The notes: generated by a model from the sequence alone, not told the origin. A stretch of DNA of 64,000 bases from Viridibacillus soli (GCF_016612995.1 NZ_JAEOAH010000008.1:1-64000), one strand, 5' to 3'. Counted from the first letter of the stretch, positions 35,171-45,273 are shown. Numbers and translations: made by a program.

Positions 35171-35399
35171 GTAGGTTCCTCCCGTATGAAACAGAATGTT
35201 CAAGCGTGAAAATCATCACACATTATTAGTGAAATGATGGATAAACTATACATGATAAGATAAAAAATGTCAATTGATTGTCGAATTAGCATATGATTTG
35301 CTGGAAAAAGTACTTTATAATAGGGTTAGATGGCAAAATCACGAAGATTTACATCTTACTATCTGACTTTATTAAAAGTAAATGAAAGAGGGATCTGCT

Positions 35400-37079
35400 G
35401 TGTCTAAAATTGCTCAACCATTATCAGATTTAGAAATTGCACAAAATGCAACAATGCGTCCAATAACAGAAATTGCAAAGAACGCAGGTATACCGCAAGA
35501 AGCATTAGAACTTTACGGGAATTATAAAGCGAAAATCAATCCATTAAAATTACCCCAAAAAGCAACTGAAGCAAAAGTGGTTCTTGTAACAGCGATCAGT
35601 CCAACACCTGCAGGCGAAGGAAAATCAACTGTGACAGTTGGTTTAGCTGATGCACTTAAACAACTAAATGAAAATGTCGTAGTTGCATTGCGTGAACCTT
35701 CACTCGGTCCTATAATGGGCATGAAAGGCGGGGCAACTGGTGGTGGCTACGCACAAGTATTACCGATGGATGACATTAACCTCCATTTCACTGGAGACAT
35801 TCACGCCATTACAACAGCAAACAATGCACTCGCTGCATTAATAGATAATCATATCCAGCAAGGTAACGTTTTGCAAATAGACCCACGACGTATTATATGG
35901 AAAAGATGCTTAGATATGAATGATCGAGCACTTCGTAATATTGTTATTGGTTTAGGTGGGCCTGTGCAAGGTACACCACGAGAAGATGGTTTTGACATTA
36001 CAGTAGCTTCAGAAATAATGGCTATTTTCTGTTTAGCAAAAGATTTACAAGATTTGAAAAAACGTATTTCTGATATTGTTATCGGCTACACCTTTGATCG
36101 TGAACCTATATTTGTACGCGATTTAGGTGTGGAAGGAGCACTAACACTTCTACTAAAAGATGCCTTCAAACCAAATTTGGTGCAAACAATAGAAGGGACA
36201 CCAGCTATTATTCACGGTGGACCATTTGCTAATATCGCACACGGCTGTAATTCAATTCAAGCAACAAATACAGCACGGAAACTCGCTGATATCGTGGTAA
36301 CGGAAGCGGGATTCGGTGCGGACTTAGGTGCAGAGAAATTCATGAATATTAAAGCAGTACAAGGTGGCTTTAAACCGAACACAGTCGTTATTGTAGCCAC
36401 TGCACGCGCATTGAAAATGCATGGTGGTGCGCTAAAAACAGAGTTAAAGGCAGAAAATATAGAAGCAATCACTAAAGGTATCAAAAATTTAGCGAAGCAT
36501 GTGGAAACAATTCGTACCTTCGGCGTAGAACCAATTATCGCTTTAAATCGCTTTATCACAGATACGGAAGTTGAACTTGCTACTATTTTAGAATGGTGTC
36601 AAGAAAACAACGTTAAAATCGCTCGTACGAATGTATGGGAAGAAGGCGGTAAAGGTGGTATTGAATTAGCCAAACAAGTACTATCAGTTATTCATGAAGA
36701 AAATAACTTCGCCCCACTTTATGACGTATCAGTTTCAATTGAAGTAAAAGTACGTACAATCGTACAAAAAGTATACGGTGGACTAGGCGTGCAATTTTCA
36801 GATAAAGCATTAAAACAAATGGCAGAAATCGAAAAATTCGGTTGGGATGCACTGCCGATATGCATGGCGAAAACACAATATTCTTTATCAGATCAACCGA
36901 AATTATTAGGACGTCCAGAAAACTTCACAGTAACAGTGCGTGAAATCATTCCAAAACTTGGTGCAAAATTTCTCGTGTGCTTGACTGGTGACATAATGAC
37001 AATGCCAGGATTACCAAAAGTACCAGCAGCATTGAAAATGGATGTAGACGCTGACGGTAATGCTATTGGTCTATTTTAA
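35400..37079 (+). CDS. fhs: Formate--tetrahydrofolate ligase
   Basis: A 559-residue enzyme that makes 10-formyl-THF from formate, THF and ATP. The P-loop is [16 protein letters not shown] near residues 66-81, followed by [20 protein letters not shown] near 97-116, both diagnostic of the family. The GTG at 35400 has AGAGGG 7 bp upstream and yields the usual length; an ATG 18 bp earlier overlaps that site. It links formate to purine and formyl-Met synthesis. Single gene between its own promoter region and a terminator. Confidence 0.96.
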   Translation: MSKIAQPLSDLEIAQNATMRPITEIAKNAGIPQEALELYGNYKAKINPLKLPQKATEAKVVLVTAISPTPAGEGKSTVTVGLADALKQLNENVVVALREPSLGPIMGMKGGATGGGYAQVLPMDDINLHFTGDIHAITTANNALAALIDNHIQQGNVLQIDPRRIIWKRCLDMNDRALRNIVIGLGGPVQGTPREDGFDITVASEIMAIFCLAKDLQDLKKRISDIVIGYTFDREPIFVRDLGVEGALTLLLKDAFKPNLVQTIEGTPAIIHGGPFANIAHGCNSIQATNTARKLADIVVTEAGFGADLGAEKFMNIKAVQGGFKPNTVVIVATARALKMHGGALKTELKAENIEAITKGIKNLAKHVETIRTFGVEPIIALNRFITDTEVELATILEWCQENNVKIARTNVWEEGGKGGIELAKQVLSVIHEENNFAPLYDVSVSIEVKVRTIVQKVYGGLGVQFSDKALKQMAEIEKFGWDALPICMAKTQYSLSDQPKLLGRPENFTVTVREIIPKLGAKFLVCLTGDIMTMPGLPKVPAALKMDVDADGNAIGLF

Positions 37080-37094
37080 TTATTGAATTGAATG

Positions 37095-37146
37095 AAGAGC
37101 TGTCTAAAGGTTTATTAAAATAAACTTTAGCTAGCTCTTTTTTATT
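37095..37146 (+). terminator. Terminator of fhs
   Basis: AAGAGCT...CTAAAG...CTTTAG...AGCTCTT long stem followed by TTTT. Confidence 0.85.
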
Positions 37147-37304
37147 GCTTTTCCAAATCTGAAAAAATTTTCACCAAATAGACTTCAAGATCATATAGTG
37201 GAAGAAAGAGTTTGTACTGGAATATAAAGGTGTAATATGATAGACTTCAATTTAATACCAAGTAAATAAATAAGAATAATAATGATGATAATAGAGGTGT
37301 AAAA

Positions 37305-37961
37305 TTGGGAAGAGAATTTATTCATCTTTTTGATGATTGGGCGAAGTCGTATGAATCATCAGTGACGGGTCAGGATAAAGAATATCGTGATGTTTTCGAA
37401 GGATATGAAAATATATTAGAAAAAGTCGCAAATGCTTCAACAGGTACCGTTATTGAATTTGGTACTGGAACAGGAAACTTGACACTTAAACTGGTGGCAG
37501 CAGGAAGAGATGTCATTGGAATCGAACCGCATGAGTCCATGCGTGAAATTACGGGTAGACGATGCCCTAATATTCAGCTTGTCGACGGCGATTTACAAAA
37601 CTTCTCAATTGAAGATAAAGTAATAGATTCAATTGTTAGCACTTATGTTTTTCACCATTTAACGGATGAAGAAAAACAAGAAGTGCTAAAAACATACGCA
37701 AAGTTATTACAAGCGGGAGGGAAAATTATTTTCGCAGATACAGCATTTGCATCTGAAGAACATAAGCTGGCACAGGTGAAAAAGGAGAGAGCACGCGACT
37801 TCCATGCAGTGGCAGATGATCTAGAGCGTGAGTATTATACAACGATTCCAAAGTTGCAAACGATGTTTCAAGAAGCGGGTTTTGATGTCATTTTTAATCA
37901 ATTAAACGATTATGTTTGGTATATGGAAGCGACCAAGACTAGAGAGACTATTAATAAATGA
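37305..37961 (+). CDS. yrrT: YrrT-like SAM-dependent methyltransferase
   Basis: A 218-residue class I methyltransferase. Motif I is VIEFGTGTGNLTL near residues 49-61, then VIGIEPHESM near 70, VSTYVFHHLTDEEKQ near 106. It heads a three-gene group with mccA and mccB, as YrrT does in B. subtilis, where the operon runs yrrT-mtnN-mccA-mccB and recycles methionine sulfur to cysteine. YrrT is assumed to consume SAM; its acceptor is unknown. TTG at 37305 follows AGAGGTG. The mtnN gene (adenosylhomocysteine nucleosidase) is missing here. Confidence 0.88.
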   Translation: MGREFIHLFDDWAKSYESSVTGQDKEYRDVFEGYENILEKVANASTGTVIEFGTGTGNLTLKLVAAGRDVIGIEPHESMREITGRRCPNIQLVDGDLQNFSIEDKVIDSIVSTYVFHHLTDEEKQEVLKTYAKLLQAGGKIIFADTAFASEEHKLAQVKKERARDFHAVADDLEREYYTTIPKLQTMFQEAGFDVIFNQLNDYVWYMEATKTRETINK

Positions 37962-37984
37962 TGTATTAAAAAGGTGGGATAAAC

Positions 37985-38920
37985 ATGACTTTGTATAACA
38001 ATGTTCATCAATTGATTGGTAATACGCCATTAATGGAAATTACACATATTGAGATTCCTAATAATTGCCGAATATTTGCGAAACTAGAATATTTAAATCC
38101 TGGCGGTAGTGTCAAAGATCGCCTAGGAATTTCTTTATTGGAGGATGCGAAAGAACTCGGGATAATACGACCTGGTAGTACCATTATTGAAGCGACCGCT
38201 GGTAATACAGGGATTGGTTTAGCACTTGCTGCAATAGGCAAAAAGTATCGTGTAATATTTGTTATTCCAGAAAAATTTAGTCAAGAAAAACAAATATTAA
38301 TGAAAGCTTTAGGAGCAGAAATCATTAATACACCAACAGAATTCGGTATGGAAGGGGCTATAAAAAGGGTAAATGAACTAGTTGAAGCCATCCCGAATTC
38401 CTTTTCACCATCTCAGTTCTCAAATCCTGCAAATCCTGCAACTTATGAAAAAACACTTGGTCCAGAAATTTGGAGAGATTTAGATGGAAATATCGATGTA
38501 TTTGTAGCTGGAGCTGGCACGGGTGGTACCTTTATGGGAACAGCCCGTTACTTAAAAACAAAAAATGGCAAATTAAAAACGGTTATTGTAGAACCAGTTG
38601 GCTCCATATTAAATGGCGGAGAGGCATCGGCACATGTTACGGAAGGTATTGGGATGGAATTTTTACCAGATTATATGGATACATCATATTTTAATGCCAT
38701 CCATACTATAAGGGATGAAGATGCTTTTCACGCATTAAAAGAATTGGCCCAAAAAGAAGGTTTACTTGTAGGAAGTTCCGCTGGAGCAGCTTTCCATGCA
38801 GCGCTACTTGAAGCACAAGTAGCAAAGCCGGGAAGTAATATTGTTACTATTTTTGCTGATTCAAGTGAACGCTATTTAAGTCAATCAATATATGAATTAT
38901 TTGAAGAGGAGCTTATTTAA
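37985..38920 (+). CDS. mccA: O-acetylserine-dependent cystathionine beta-synthase
   Basis: A 311-residue fold-type II PLP enzyme of the cysteine synthase family. The PLP lysine is Lys44 in NPGGSVKDRLG, the phosphate-binding loop is TAGNTGIGLA near 71-80, and GTGGTFMGTARYL is near 180. By family alone it could be a cysteine synthase (CysK); its place directly before a cystathionine gamma-lyase gene and after yrrT identifies it as MccA, which joins homocysteine and O-acetylserine to cystathionine. ATG at 37985 follows AAGGTGGG; the next gene starts immediately after its stop. Confidence 0.88.
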   Translation: MTLYNNVHQLIGNTPLMEITHIEIPNNCRIFAKLEYLNPGGSVKDRLGISLLEDAKELGIIRPGSTIIEATAGNTGIGLALAAIGKKYRVIFVIPEKFSQEKQILMKALGAEIINTPTEFGMEGAIKRVNELVEAIPNSFSPSQFSNPANPATYEKTLGPEIWRDLDGNIDVFVAGAGTGGTFMGTARYLKTKNGKLKTVIVEPVGSILNGGEASAHVTEGIGMEFLPDYMDTSYFNAIHTIRDEDAFHALKELAQKEGLLVGSSAGAAFHAALLEAQVAKPGSNIVTIFADSSERYLSQSIYELFEEELI

Positions 38921-40054
38921 ATGAGAGCAAAAACAAAATTTATACATGCTGGTATTGTTGGTGATGAAACAACAGGTGCGGTTTCAACTCCTATTTATCA
39001 AGTTAGTACCTATAAACAAGATGCAGTTGGTAAGTTTAATGGATATGAATATTCTCGAACAGGCAACCCAACACGCCATGCGTTAGAGGTATTAATAAGT
39101 GATCTTGAAGAGGGACATGCTGGATTCGCTTTTAGTTCAGGAATGGCTGCTATAAGCTCAGTAGTTATGCTTTTTAACCAAGGTGACCATATTATTGTTA
39201 CTGATGATGTTTATGGTGGAACTTTTAGAATTTTCACGAAAGTTTTAAATCGCTTTGGTATAAAGGCAAGTTTTGTAGATACAGCAAATATTCAGGCTGT
39301 TGAAGACGCCATTCAACCAAATACAAAAGCAATTTATATTGAAACACCAACTAACCCATTATTAAAAATTACAGATATAAAGCAAGTAAGTATTTTAGCA
39401 AAACAGTATCAATTATTAACAATCGTAGATAACACATTTTTAACCCCATACCTACAACAGCCGATTACACTAGGTGCTGATATTGTATTGCATAGTGCAA
39501 CAAAATATATTGGTGGCCATAGTGATGTAGTAGCAGGACTTGTTGTTGTAAATAGTGCAGAACTTGCAGAACAATTACATTTTGTTCAAAACTCTGTAGG
39601 TGCTATATTAGGGCCTCAAGATTCGTGGTTATTAATACGAGGAATAAAAACTTTGCCCATTCGAATAGAAGAAGTAAATTCAAATACACGAAGAATCGCA
39701 GAATTCTTGGAGCAACATAACAAGGTAGGGAAAGTGTATTATCCTGGTTTAATACATCATCCAGGTCATGAAATACAAAATACACAAGCAACTGGCTTTG
39801 GAGGTATGATTTCTTTTGATGTTGGAAGTGCAGAAAAAGCCGATGAAATGCTTTCGAAATTGCGTTATTTCACATTAGCAGAAAGCCTTGGTGCTGTAGA
39901 AAGTTTAATTTCTATTCCTGCGCGTATGACACATGCTTCAATTCCTGCAGAACGTCGTGCTGAACTAGGAATAGTGGATGGACTTGTGCGCATTTCAGTA
40001 GGTATTGAAGATGTAGAAGATTTACTGGAAGATTTAGAACTAGCGTTAAAATAA
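38921..40054 (+). CDS. mccB: Cystathionine gamma-lyase / homocysteine gamma-lyase
   Basis: A 377-residue Cys/Met-metabolism PLP enzyme. YEYSRTGNPTRHALE near 45-59, the PLP-lysine motif HSATKYIGGHSDVV near 190-204, and TFLTPYLQQP near 173 are typical. In this operon it cleaves cystathionine to cysteine, 2-oxobutyrate and ammonia, completing reverse transsulfuration. The ATG directly follows the mccA TAA with no gap, so translation is coupled. A terminator follows 20 bp after the stop. Confidence 0.93.
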   Translation: MRAKTKFIHAGIVGDETTGAVSTPIYQVSTYKQDAVGKFNGYEYSRTGNPTRHALEVLISDLEEGHAGFAFSSGMAAISSVVMLFNQGDHIIVTDDVYGGTFRIFTKVLNRFGIKASFVDTANIQAVEDAIQPNTKAIYIETPTNPLLKITDIKQVSILAKQYQLLTIVDNTFLTPYLQQPITLGADIVLHSATKYIGGHSDVVAGLVVVNSAELAEQLHFVQNSVGAILGPQDSWLLIRGIKTLPIRIEEVNSNTRRIAEFLEQHNKVGKVYYPGLIHHPGHEIQNTQATGFGGMISFDVGSAEKADEMLSKLRYFTLAESLGAVESLISIPARMTHASIPAERRAELGIVDGLVRISVGIEDVEDLLEDLELALK

Positions 40055-40074
40055 AATAAAAATGAAACAAAGTG

Positions 40075-40112
40075 AACAGCTACCTTTATAATAGAAGGTA
40101 GCTGTTTTATTT
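40075..40112 (+). terminator. Terminator of the yrrT-mccA-mccB operon
   Basis: AACAGCTACCTT / AAGGTAGCTGTT perfect stem, then TTATTT. The ribosome binding site of the next gene starts right behind it. Confidence 0.9.
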
Positions 40113-40125
40113 AGGAGGAAAAAAA

Positions 40126-40755
40126 TTGACGATTGTAGAACGATGCAAACAATTAGTAAAGGATATTTATGATCAGTTTGATGCTAGTCATGACTGGCAA
40201 CATATAGAACGAGTTATGCAAAATGCAAAAGCTATCTTAAAAACAGAACCTTCGGCAAATGCTGAAATAGTAGAACTGTCAGTATTATTACATGATGTTA
40301 GTGATTCAAAATATACAGATTCAAAGGAAAACGAACAACGAATTTTACAACTGCTTGATCTATCTAAACAAAAGCAACACATAATTCGAGAAATCATTGC
40401 TTCTGTTTCATATAATGGAGGTAACCAATTAGAAACCAAATCAATTGAAGCACAAATCGTACGTGATGCAGATCGCTTAGATGCCATCGGGGCAGTAGGC
40501 ATTGCAAGAACATTTGCGTACGGTGGAGCAAAAGGTCGTAAGCTCTATGATGACCAAGAGGAAGCACGTTATAATATGTCGGTAGAAGACTATCGCAAGA
40601 AGCAAACAGCCTCTGTCACGCATTTTTATGAAAAGCTATTATTGCTAAAAGATTTAATGACTACAACTAAAGGCAAGCAGATGGCTAAGGAACGACATGA
40701 ATTTATGGTATGCTTTTTAAAACAGCTTAAAAACGAAAGAGACGGGGAACTATGA
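40126..40755 (+). CDS. ypgQ: HD-domain nucleotide phosphohydrolase (YpgQ type)
   Basis: A 209-residue HD-superfamily metal phosphohydrolase. Metal ligands are seen in SHDWQHIERV (His22, His26 region), LLHDVSD (His-Asp near 56-57) and VRDADRLDAIGAVGIARTFA (Asp near 130). The length and the DADRLDAIGAVGIARTF block match B. subtilis YpgQ, a manganese-dependent nucleotide pyrophosphohydrolase. TTG at 40126 follows TTAGGAGG. Its stop overlaps the yfmR start (ATGA), so the two are co-translated. Confidence 0.88.
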   Translation: MTIVERCKQLVKDIYDQFDASHDWQHIERVMQNAKAILKTEPSANAEIVELSVLLHDVSDSKYTDSKENEQRILQLLDLSKQKQHIIREIIASVSYNGGNQLETKSIEAQIVRDADRLDAIGAVGIARTFAYGGAKGRKLYDDQEEARYNMSVEDYRKKQTASVTHFYEKLLLLKDLMTTTKGKQMAKERHEFMVCFLKQLKNERDGEL

Positions 40756-42632
40756 GCCATTTAATTATATCTAACTTAACTAAAACGGTTGGAGACAAAA
40801 CTTTATTCGAAAATATCGACTTTACTATTTATGACGGGGAACGTGCTGGATTAATCGGCATTAACGGCACCGGCAAATCGACACTTATGTCCATTTTAGC
40901 TGGTGATCTGGATGCAGATAATATTGACATAGATCATCCAAACAAATATCGCATCGCCCACTTACCACAAAATCCGGAATTCGCACAACAAGAAACAGTG
41001 TTACAAGCTGTATTCTCAGGTGACTCACCGATCTTAAAACTAAACCGTGATTATGAAGACACACTTAAAGAGCTTGGCAAAAATCCAGAATCAGCGCAAT
41101 TACAGGCGCAATTATTCCGTCTGCAACAAGAAATGGATACACAGCAAGCTTGGGATGTCAACGCTTTAGCAAAAACAGCCCTTACAAAGCTTGGTATTGA
41201 AATGTTTGAAGAGCAAGTAACAAATCTATCTGGTGGGCAACAAAAGCGTGTAGCGCTAGCAAAAGTGCTTATTGAGCCTGCAGATCTTTATCTATTAGAT
41301 GAACCGACAAACCATTTGGACGTGCAATCGACTGAATGGCTACAAGAAATGGTGTTGCGCTTAAAAGGAGCGGTCATCTTCATCACCCATGACCGTTACT
41401 TCTTAGATGAAATTTCGACTCATATTTATGAACTAGCAGACCAAACAATGTACAAGCATACCGGGAACTACGGTGACTATTTAGAATCCAAAGCCATCCG
41501 TGAGGAAATGGCAATTGCGACTCAACAAAAAATGCAAAACCGTTATCGCTCAGAGTTAAAATGGATTCGCCGCGGAGCACAGGCACGCTCTACAAAGCAA
41601 AAAGCACGTATTCAGCGTTTTGAAGAGCTATCTGATAATCTAGATCGCAAATCAGATGATACGGGCCTTGAACTTGGGTTAGCAACATCAAGACTTGGTA
41701 AAAAGGTGTTAGAAGCTGAAAATATTACAAAAACATTTGGTGAACGCCATCTTATTCAAGGTTTTTCATTCTTATTGCAGCAAGGCGACCGTATTGGCAT
41801 TATCGGAGCAAATGGAGCAGGGAAAAGTACATTACTGAAAATGCTAGCTAATGAAATAACACCAGACAAAGGTCGCATAGAAGTTGGCTCAACTGTTCGA
41901 ATTGCCCACTTCACACAACAGCTGCCACAAATGAATGACAAGCAACGTATGATTGAGTACATTCGTGAATCGGCAAATGATATTCAAGACTCAGAAGGAG
42001 AGCGTCACTCAGCTGCTTCGATGCTAGAACGCTTCTTATTTCCACTACACGCGCATGGAACGCCAATTGGTAAGCTTTCTGGTGGTGAACGTAAACGTCT
42101 GTACCTATTGAAATTATTAATGGAACAGCCTAATGTTCTATTACTTGATGAGCCTACAAATGATCTAGATATTGCAACACTATCTGTATTGGAAGACTTT
42201 ATCGAACAATTCCCAGGTGTTGTTGTAACTATCTCCCATGACCGCTTTTTCTTAGATCGTATCGCGAAAAAGCTTTGGATTTTAGATGGTCGTGGTGGTG
42301 TTGATGAAAGCCTTGATATTTACAGCGATTATTTAGCGGCACTTGAAGCAGCCCCAGCACCAGTGAAAGAAGAAAAAGCTGAAAAATCAAAAGAGCAAAA
42401 AGTGAAAACGCAAAAGAAAAAGCTATCATTCAAAGAACAAAAAGAGTGGGAAACAATTGAAGCTGATATTGCAAAAATTGAAGAAGCGATAATGGTGGCA
42501 GAAGAAGGCGTATCAACTGCTGGTTCTGACTTCACTAAACTTCAACAATTAACTGCAAAGCTAGAAGAACTAAACGCACAATATGAGTACCTTATTGAAC
42601 GTTGGGAATACTTACAAGATATTGTCGGCTGA
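40752..42632 (+). CDS. yfmR: ABC-F family ATPase (YfmR/Uup type)
   Basis: A 626-residue soluble protein with two ABC cassettes and no membrane domain. Walker A motifs are GINGTGKST (about 36-44) and GANGAGKST (about 353-361); signature motifs are LSGGQQKR near 158 and LSGGERKR near 443; Walker B LLLDEPTNDLD near 463. The inter-cassette linker (about 235-300, basic) and the C-terminal coiled coil (540-626) are typical of Uup/YfmR-type proteins, which act on stalled ribosomes. No antibiotic-resistance extension was noticed. Start ATG overlaps the ypgQ stop. Confidence 0.92.
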   Translation: MSHLIISNLTKTVGDKTLFENIDFTIYDGERAGLIGINGTGKSTLMSILAGDLDADNIDIDHPNKYRIAHLPQNPEFAQQETVLQAVFSGDSPILKLNRDYEDTLKELGKNPESAQLQAQLFRLQQEMDTQQAWDVNALAKTALTKLGIEMFEEQVTNLSGGQQKRVALAKVLIEPADLYLLDEPTNHLDVQSTEWLQEMVLRLKGAVIFITHDRYFLDEISTHIYELADQTMYKHTGNYGDYLESKAIREEMAIATQQKMQNRYRSELKWIRRGAQARSTKQKARIQRFEELSDNLDRKSDDTGLELGLATSRLGKKVLEAENITKTFGERHLIQGFSFLLQQGDRIGIIGANGAGKSTLLKMLANEITPDKGRIEVGSTVRIAHFTQQLPQMNDKQRMIEYIRESANDIQDSEGERHSAASMLERFLFPLHAHGTPIGKLSGGERKRLYLLKLLMEQPNVLLLDEPTNDLDIATLSVLEDFIEQFPGVVVTISHDRFFLDRIAKKLWILDGRGGVDESLDIYSDYLAALEAAPAPVKEEKAEKSKEQKVKTQKKKLSFKEQKEWETIEADIAKIEEAIMVAEEGVSTAGSDFTKLQQLTAKLEELNAQYEYLIERWEYLQDIVG

Positions 42633-42650
42633 TAAGAGGGGGATTTTAAA

Positions 42651-43778
42651 TTGAACATATTAACAATTGAACCAACACCAAGTCCCAATACGATGAAAAT
42701 TGTCATAGATCATGAATTGCCTTTTGGAAAGGCTCATAACTATAACGAAGCAAACAAAGCGAATGCACCAAAGGAAGTACTGGACATTCTAGCAATTAAT
42801 GGTGTCAAAGGTGTTTATCACGTTGCAGATTTCCTAGCAGTAGAAAGAATTGCGAAATTCGACTGGGAAACTATTTTGGCAGCAGTTCGCACTGCATTTG
42901 GTGAGGACGAGCAAGCTCAGAATGGAGAACAACAACAAGCAGACGAACATTACGGAGAAGAATATGTACATGTTCAAATGTTCAAAGGCATTCCATTACA
43001 AGTAAAAGTGTTTGATAGTATTGGTGAACAACGCTTTGGGCTAGCAGCACGTTTTATCAATGCTTTTAATGAAGCGATGAGTACGGATGAAAACTATATT
43101 TATGAACGTAAATGGGTGGATTATGGTGTTCGCTACGGTGATAAAAAAGAGATTGGCGATAGCATTGTAGCAGAGCTAGAGGCATCTTTCCCACAACAGC
43201 GTATTAATGAATTAATCGAAGCAAGTAAAGCGAAAAAAGATGTTGTGGAGTCACGTAAACGGAAAGTAACTTTAGAAGAATTTTCAGTAGATGAATGGGA
43301 AATGCGCTTCCAATTGCTTGAGCAAATGGCTAACCCAGAAGTGGATGACCTATCGTTACTTGATAAAGCGCTACAAGATGAAAAAATGTCAATCCGCCGC
43401 TTAGCAACAATTTACTTAGGTATGGTGGATGATGTTGCAGTTGTACCTTTATTAGTACAAGCATTAAATGATAAGAGCTCATCAGTACGCCGTACAGCAG
43501 GGGATTGCATAAGCGACCTCGGCTTTGTAGAATTTGAGTCTGCGATGTTGGAATCACTTAAAGACCGTAATAAGCTCGTTCGCTGGCGTGCTGCAATGTA
43601 TTTGTATGAAACAGGTACAGAAGTCGCCCTTCCAGCTTTAAATGAAGCAAGTGATGACAGCGAATTTGAAGTAAAACTACAAGTGAAGATGGCAATCGCT
43701 CGTATTTCGCAAGGCGAGGAAGCAAAAGGTTCTGTTTGGAAGCAAATGACAGAATCACGTGCAGCAAAAAAAGAATAA
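42651..43778 (+). CDS. ypgR: Nfu-N / HEAT-repeat protein (YpgR, CvfC-like)
   Basis: A 375-residue protein. Residues 1-85 form an Nfu/NifU N-terminal domain (ILTIEPTPSPNTMKIVIDHE). Residues about 215-370 carry HEAT-like repeats (LLDKALQDEKMSIRRLATIY and VPLLVQALNDKSSSVRRTAG). This combination is that of B. subtilis YpgR and the staphylococcal conserved virulence factor C. The Nfu-N domain without the cysteine-bearing Nfu domain suggests a scaffold or adaptor role; function not established. TTG at 42651 follows AGGGGGA, 18 bp after yfmR, so part of the ypgQ-yfmR-ypgR operon. Confidence 0.88.
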   Translation: MNILTIEPTPSPNTMKIVIDHELPFGKAHNYNEANKANAPKEVLDILAINGVKGVYHVADFLAVERIAKFDWETILAAVRTAFGEDEQAQNGEQQQADEHYGEEYVHVQMFKGIPLQVKVFDSIGEQRFGLAARFINAFNEAMSTDENYIYERKWVDYGVRYGDKKEIGDSIVAELEASFPQQRINELIEASKAKKDVVESRKRKVTLEEFSVDEWEMRFQLLEQMANPEVDDLSLLDKALQDEKMSIRRLATIYLGMVDDVAVVPLLVQALNDKSSSVRRTAGDCISDLGFVEFESAMLESLKDRNKLVRWRAAMYLYETGTEVALPALNEASDDSEFEVKLQVKMAIARISQGEEAKGSVWKQMTESRAAKKE

Positions 43779-43785
43779 GAACGTT

Positions 43786-43827
43786 AAAAAATACAGCGAA
43801 GCCTATGCTTTAGCTGTATTTTTTTTT
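43786..43827 (+). terminator. Terminator of the ypgQ-yfmR-ypgR operon
   Basis: AATACAGC / GCTGTATT stem followed by TTTTTTT. Confidence 0.85.
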
Positions 43828-44050
43828 GACGAAAATAGATGAGATTGAAAAACTAAAAAAACTGTTAATGGAGTTGTGTTTTTCTATAAGTAAACGTTCA
43901 AATTAGTTCTTTTATATTTTATTGATTATTAATAGTGTGACTTTTGTCTCTCTGTAGTATAATGAAATGATTGTGAAAAAAGAAATAGATTAAGAATTAG
44001 CAGATTTCACTAGAAATCTTTTTAGTGGAATTTTGAATAGGAGAGATTGT

Positions 44051-44266
44051 ATGATTTGTGGGAAATGTAGTTGTGAAAAAAAGCCAGCGCTAGTTTCGCA
44101 AAATTTCAAACTAAAGGATGGAGAGCTTTATATTCAAAATATACCGGCAGCCACTTGTGACTGTGATTTATGGCTTGCTCCTTCTATTAGAATGGAACTA
44201 CAACGATATGCATCAGAAAATAGTCAATTACAAGGTATTCATCATATCTCTTTCGAAGACATTTAA
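44051..44266 (+). CDS. Small cysteine-rich (YgiT/YokU-like) zinc protein
   Basis: A 71-residue protein with an N-terminal C-x2-C-x-C (MICGKCSC) and a second pair ATCDCD near residues 36-38, separated by a beta-like stretch (LKDGELYIQNIPAAT). This resembles YgiT/MqsA-type zinc-binding domains, in which two cysteine pairs hold zinc, but the C-terminal half (WLAPSIRMELQRYASE) lacks an obvious helix-turn-helix. ATG at 44051 lies 6 bp after AGGAGAG and is preferred over a TTG six codons upstream. No toxin gene is adjacent. Confidence 0.6.
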   Translation: MICGKCSCEKKPALVSQNFKLKDGELYIQNIPAATCDCDLWLAPSIRMELQRYASENSQLQGIHHISFEDI

Positions 44267-44286
44267 CAAATTTCAGTACATATTTG

Positions 44287-44320
44287 AAAAAAGGACTTCC
44301 GAATTCGGAAGTCCTTTTTT
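44287..44320 (+). terminator. Bidirectional terminator
   Basis: AAAGGACTTCCGAATTCGGA continues as a perfect 15-bp self-complementary hairpin with T6 on one side and A6 on the other, so it ends transcription of the small zinc protein gene and of the opposing membrane protein gene. Confidence 0.95.
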
Positions 44321-44526
44321 CATTCATCGTATGCTGTTGAATTAAGAGTGCTACGCTTTTTGCTCTCAATAATGGAAAATGCATGAATACTACGGTAGCA
44401 AAAGTTTATGCCTAAAAGCAATAGCACCGCGCGAACTGCGGGACTATGAATAGGTGCAATGATAGAAAATGCTAATAGAGAAATACCCAAAATGATAAAG
44501 AAAACAGCAGTATTAAAATCCTTCAT
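44320..44526 (-). CDS. Small two-helix membrane protein, hypothetical
   Basis: A 68-residue protein, MKDFNTAVFFIILGISLLAF then SIIAPIHSPAVRAVLLLLGI, with two hydrophobic segments (about 6-26 and 34-52) and a polar tail. I do not recognise a family. ATG at 44526 has AAGGAG 9 bp upstream; two preceding TTG codons are alternatives. It shares a terminator with the gene on the other strand. Confidence 0.65.
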   Translation of the reverse strand: MKDFNTAVFFIILGISLLAFSIIAPIHSPAVRAVLLLLGINFCYRSIHAFSIIESKKRSTLNSTAYDE

Positions 44527-44722
44527 CAACAAAAACTCCTTTTGTTAAATGCTCATTACCATTAAAGTACTTTTCTCTTATTTCAATATTTTTATACATT
44601 TTCTATGGAAAATATTAAATTTCAAATCTCACATAAATTAACAAAGTAATAACTATTTTTTAACATAAAATTCATAGTTATGAAATATACTATTAGTAGA
44701 ATACAGCAAACGGGGTGATCAA

Positions 44723-45115
44723 TTGCAAGTAAAAACAAGCATTTTGACATTCATCTTCATGATTATCGTGTTAACCACTGTAACAGGCTGTAACTCACAC
44801 AAGTACCAGGACGCAATCGCTGAAGGACAGAGCGCCATGGCAGCAAATGATTATAACCATGCGATTAAAGCATTCAGTCAAGCTGTTGAAAAAGATCCAC
44901 AACAACAAGAAGCGAAAGAGTTGTTGGAATTCGCGAAGAAAAAAGACATTGCCAACCAAATTCAAGCAGTGGAAAACGATATAAACGCCAAGCAATGGAA
45001 AGAGGCTATTAAGAAGGCAGATGCGGTTTTGAAGGAATATGAATCTGACAAACAACTTAAAGAACTAACGACAAAAGCGAAGTCTTCTATGAAAATCGCA
45101 CAATTCAACCAATAG
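44723..45115 (+). CDS. TPR-like lipoprotein
   Basis: A 130-residue exported lipoprotein. Signal peptide with hydrophobic core ILTFIFMIIV and lipobox TVTGC (lipidated Cys23). The mature part holds a tetratricopeptide-like repeat pair (AIAEGQSAMAANDYNHAIKA and IKKADAVLKEYESDKQLKEL), a fold used for protein contacts. TTG at 44723 follows GGGGTGAT. Single gene with its own terminator. Partner unknown. Confidence 0.8.
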   Translation: MQVKTSILTFIFMIIVLTTVTGCNSHKYQDAIAEGQSAMAANDYNHAIKAFSQAVEKDPQQQEAKELLEFAKKKDIANQIQAVENDINAKQWKEAIKKADAVLKEYESDKQLKELTTKAKSSMKIAQFNQ

Positions 45116-45136
45116 AATAATTAAGAAAAAGGAGAA

Positions 45137-45168
45137 AATACTGGTCTATATAGCCAGTATTTTTTTAT
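45137..45168 (+). terminator. Terminator of the TPR-like lipoprotein gene
   Basis: AATACTGG / CCAGTATT stem followed by TTTTTT. Confidence 0.85.
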
Positions 45169-45273
45169 TTTAATATAAATAATCATGTGTGTTGATTAGG
45201 GGAATATTAGGTTGTTATTTACCGTTAAAAAGTTTTTTTATGTTCAATACTAACGTATGTTACTACATTTTTT

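Noticed and set aside
37275-37295. Fur-box-like AATAATGATGATAATAG before yrrT
   Set aside because: Only one half matches the 7-1-7 consensus and no palindrome is formed; simple AT-rich repeats explain it.
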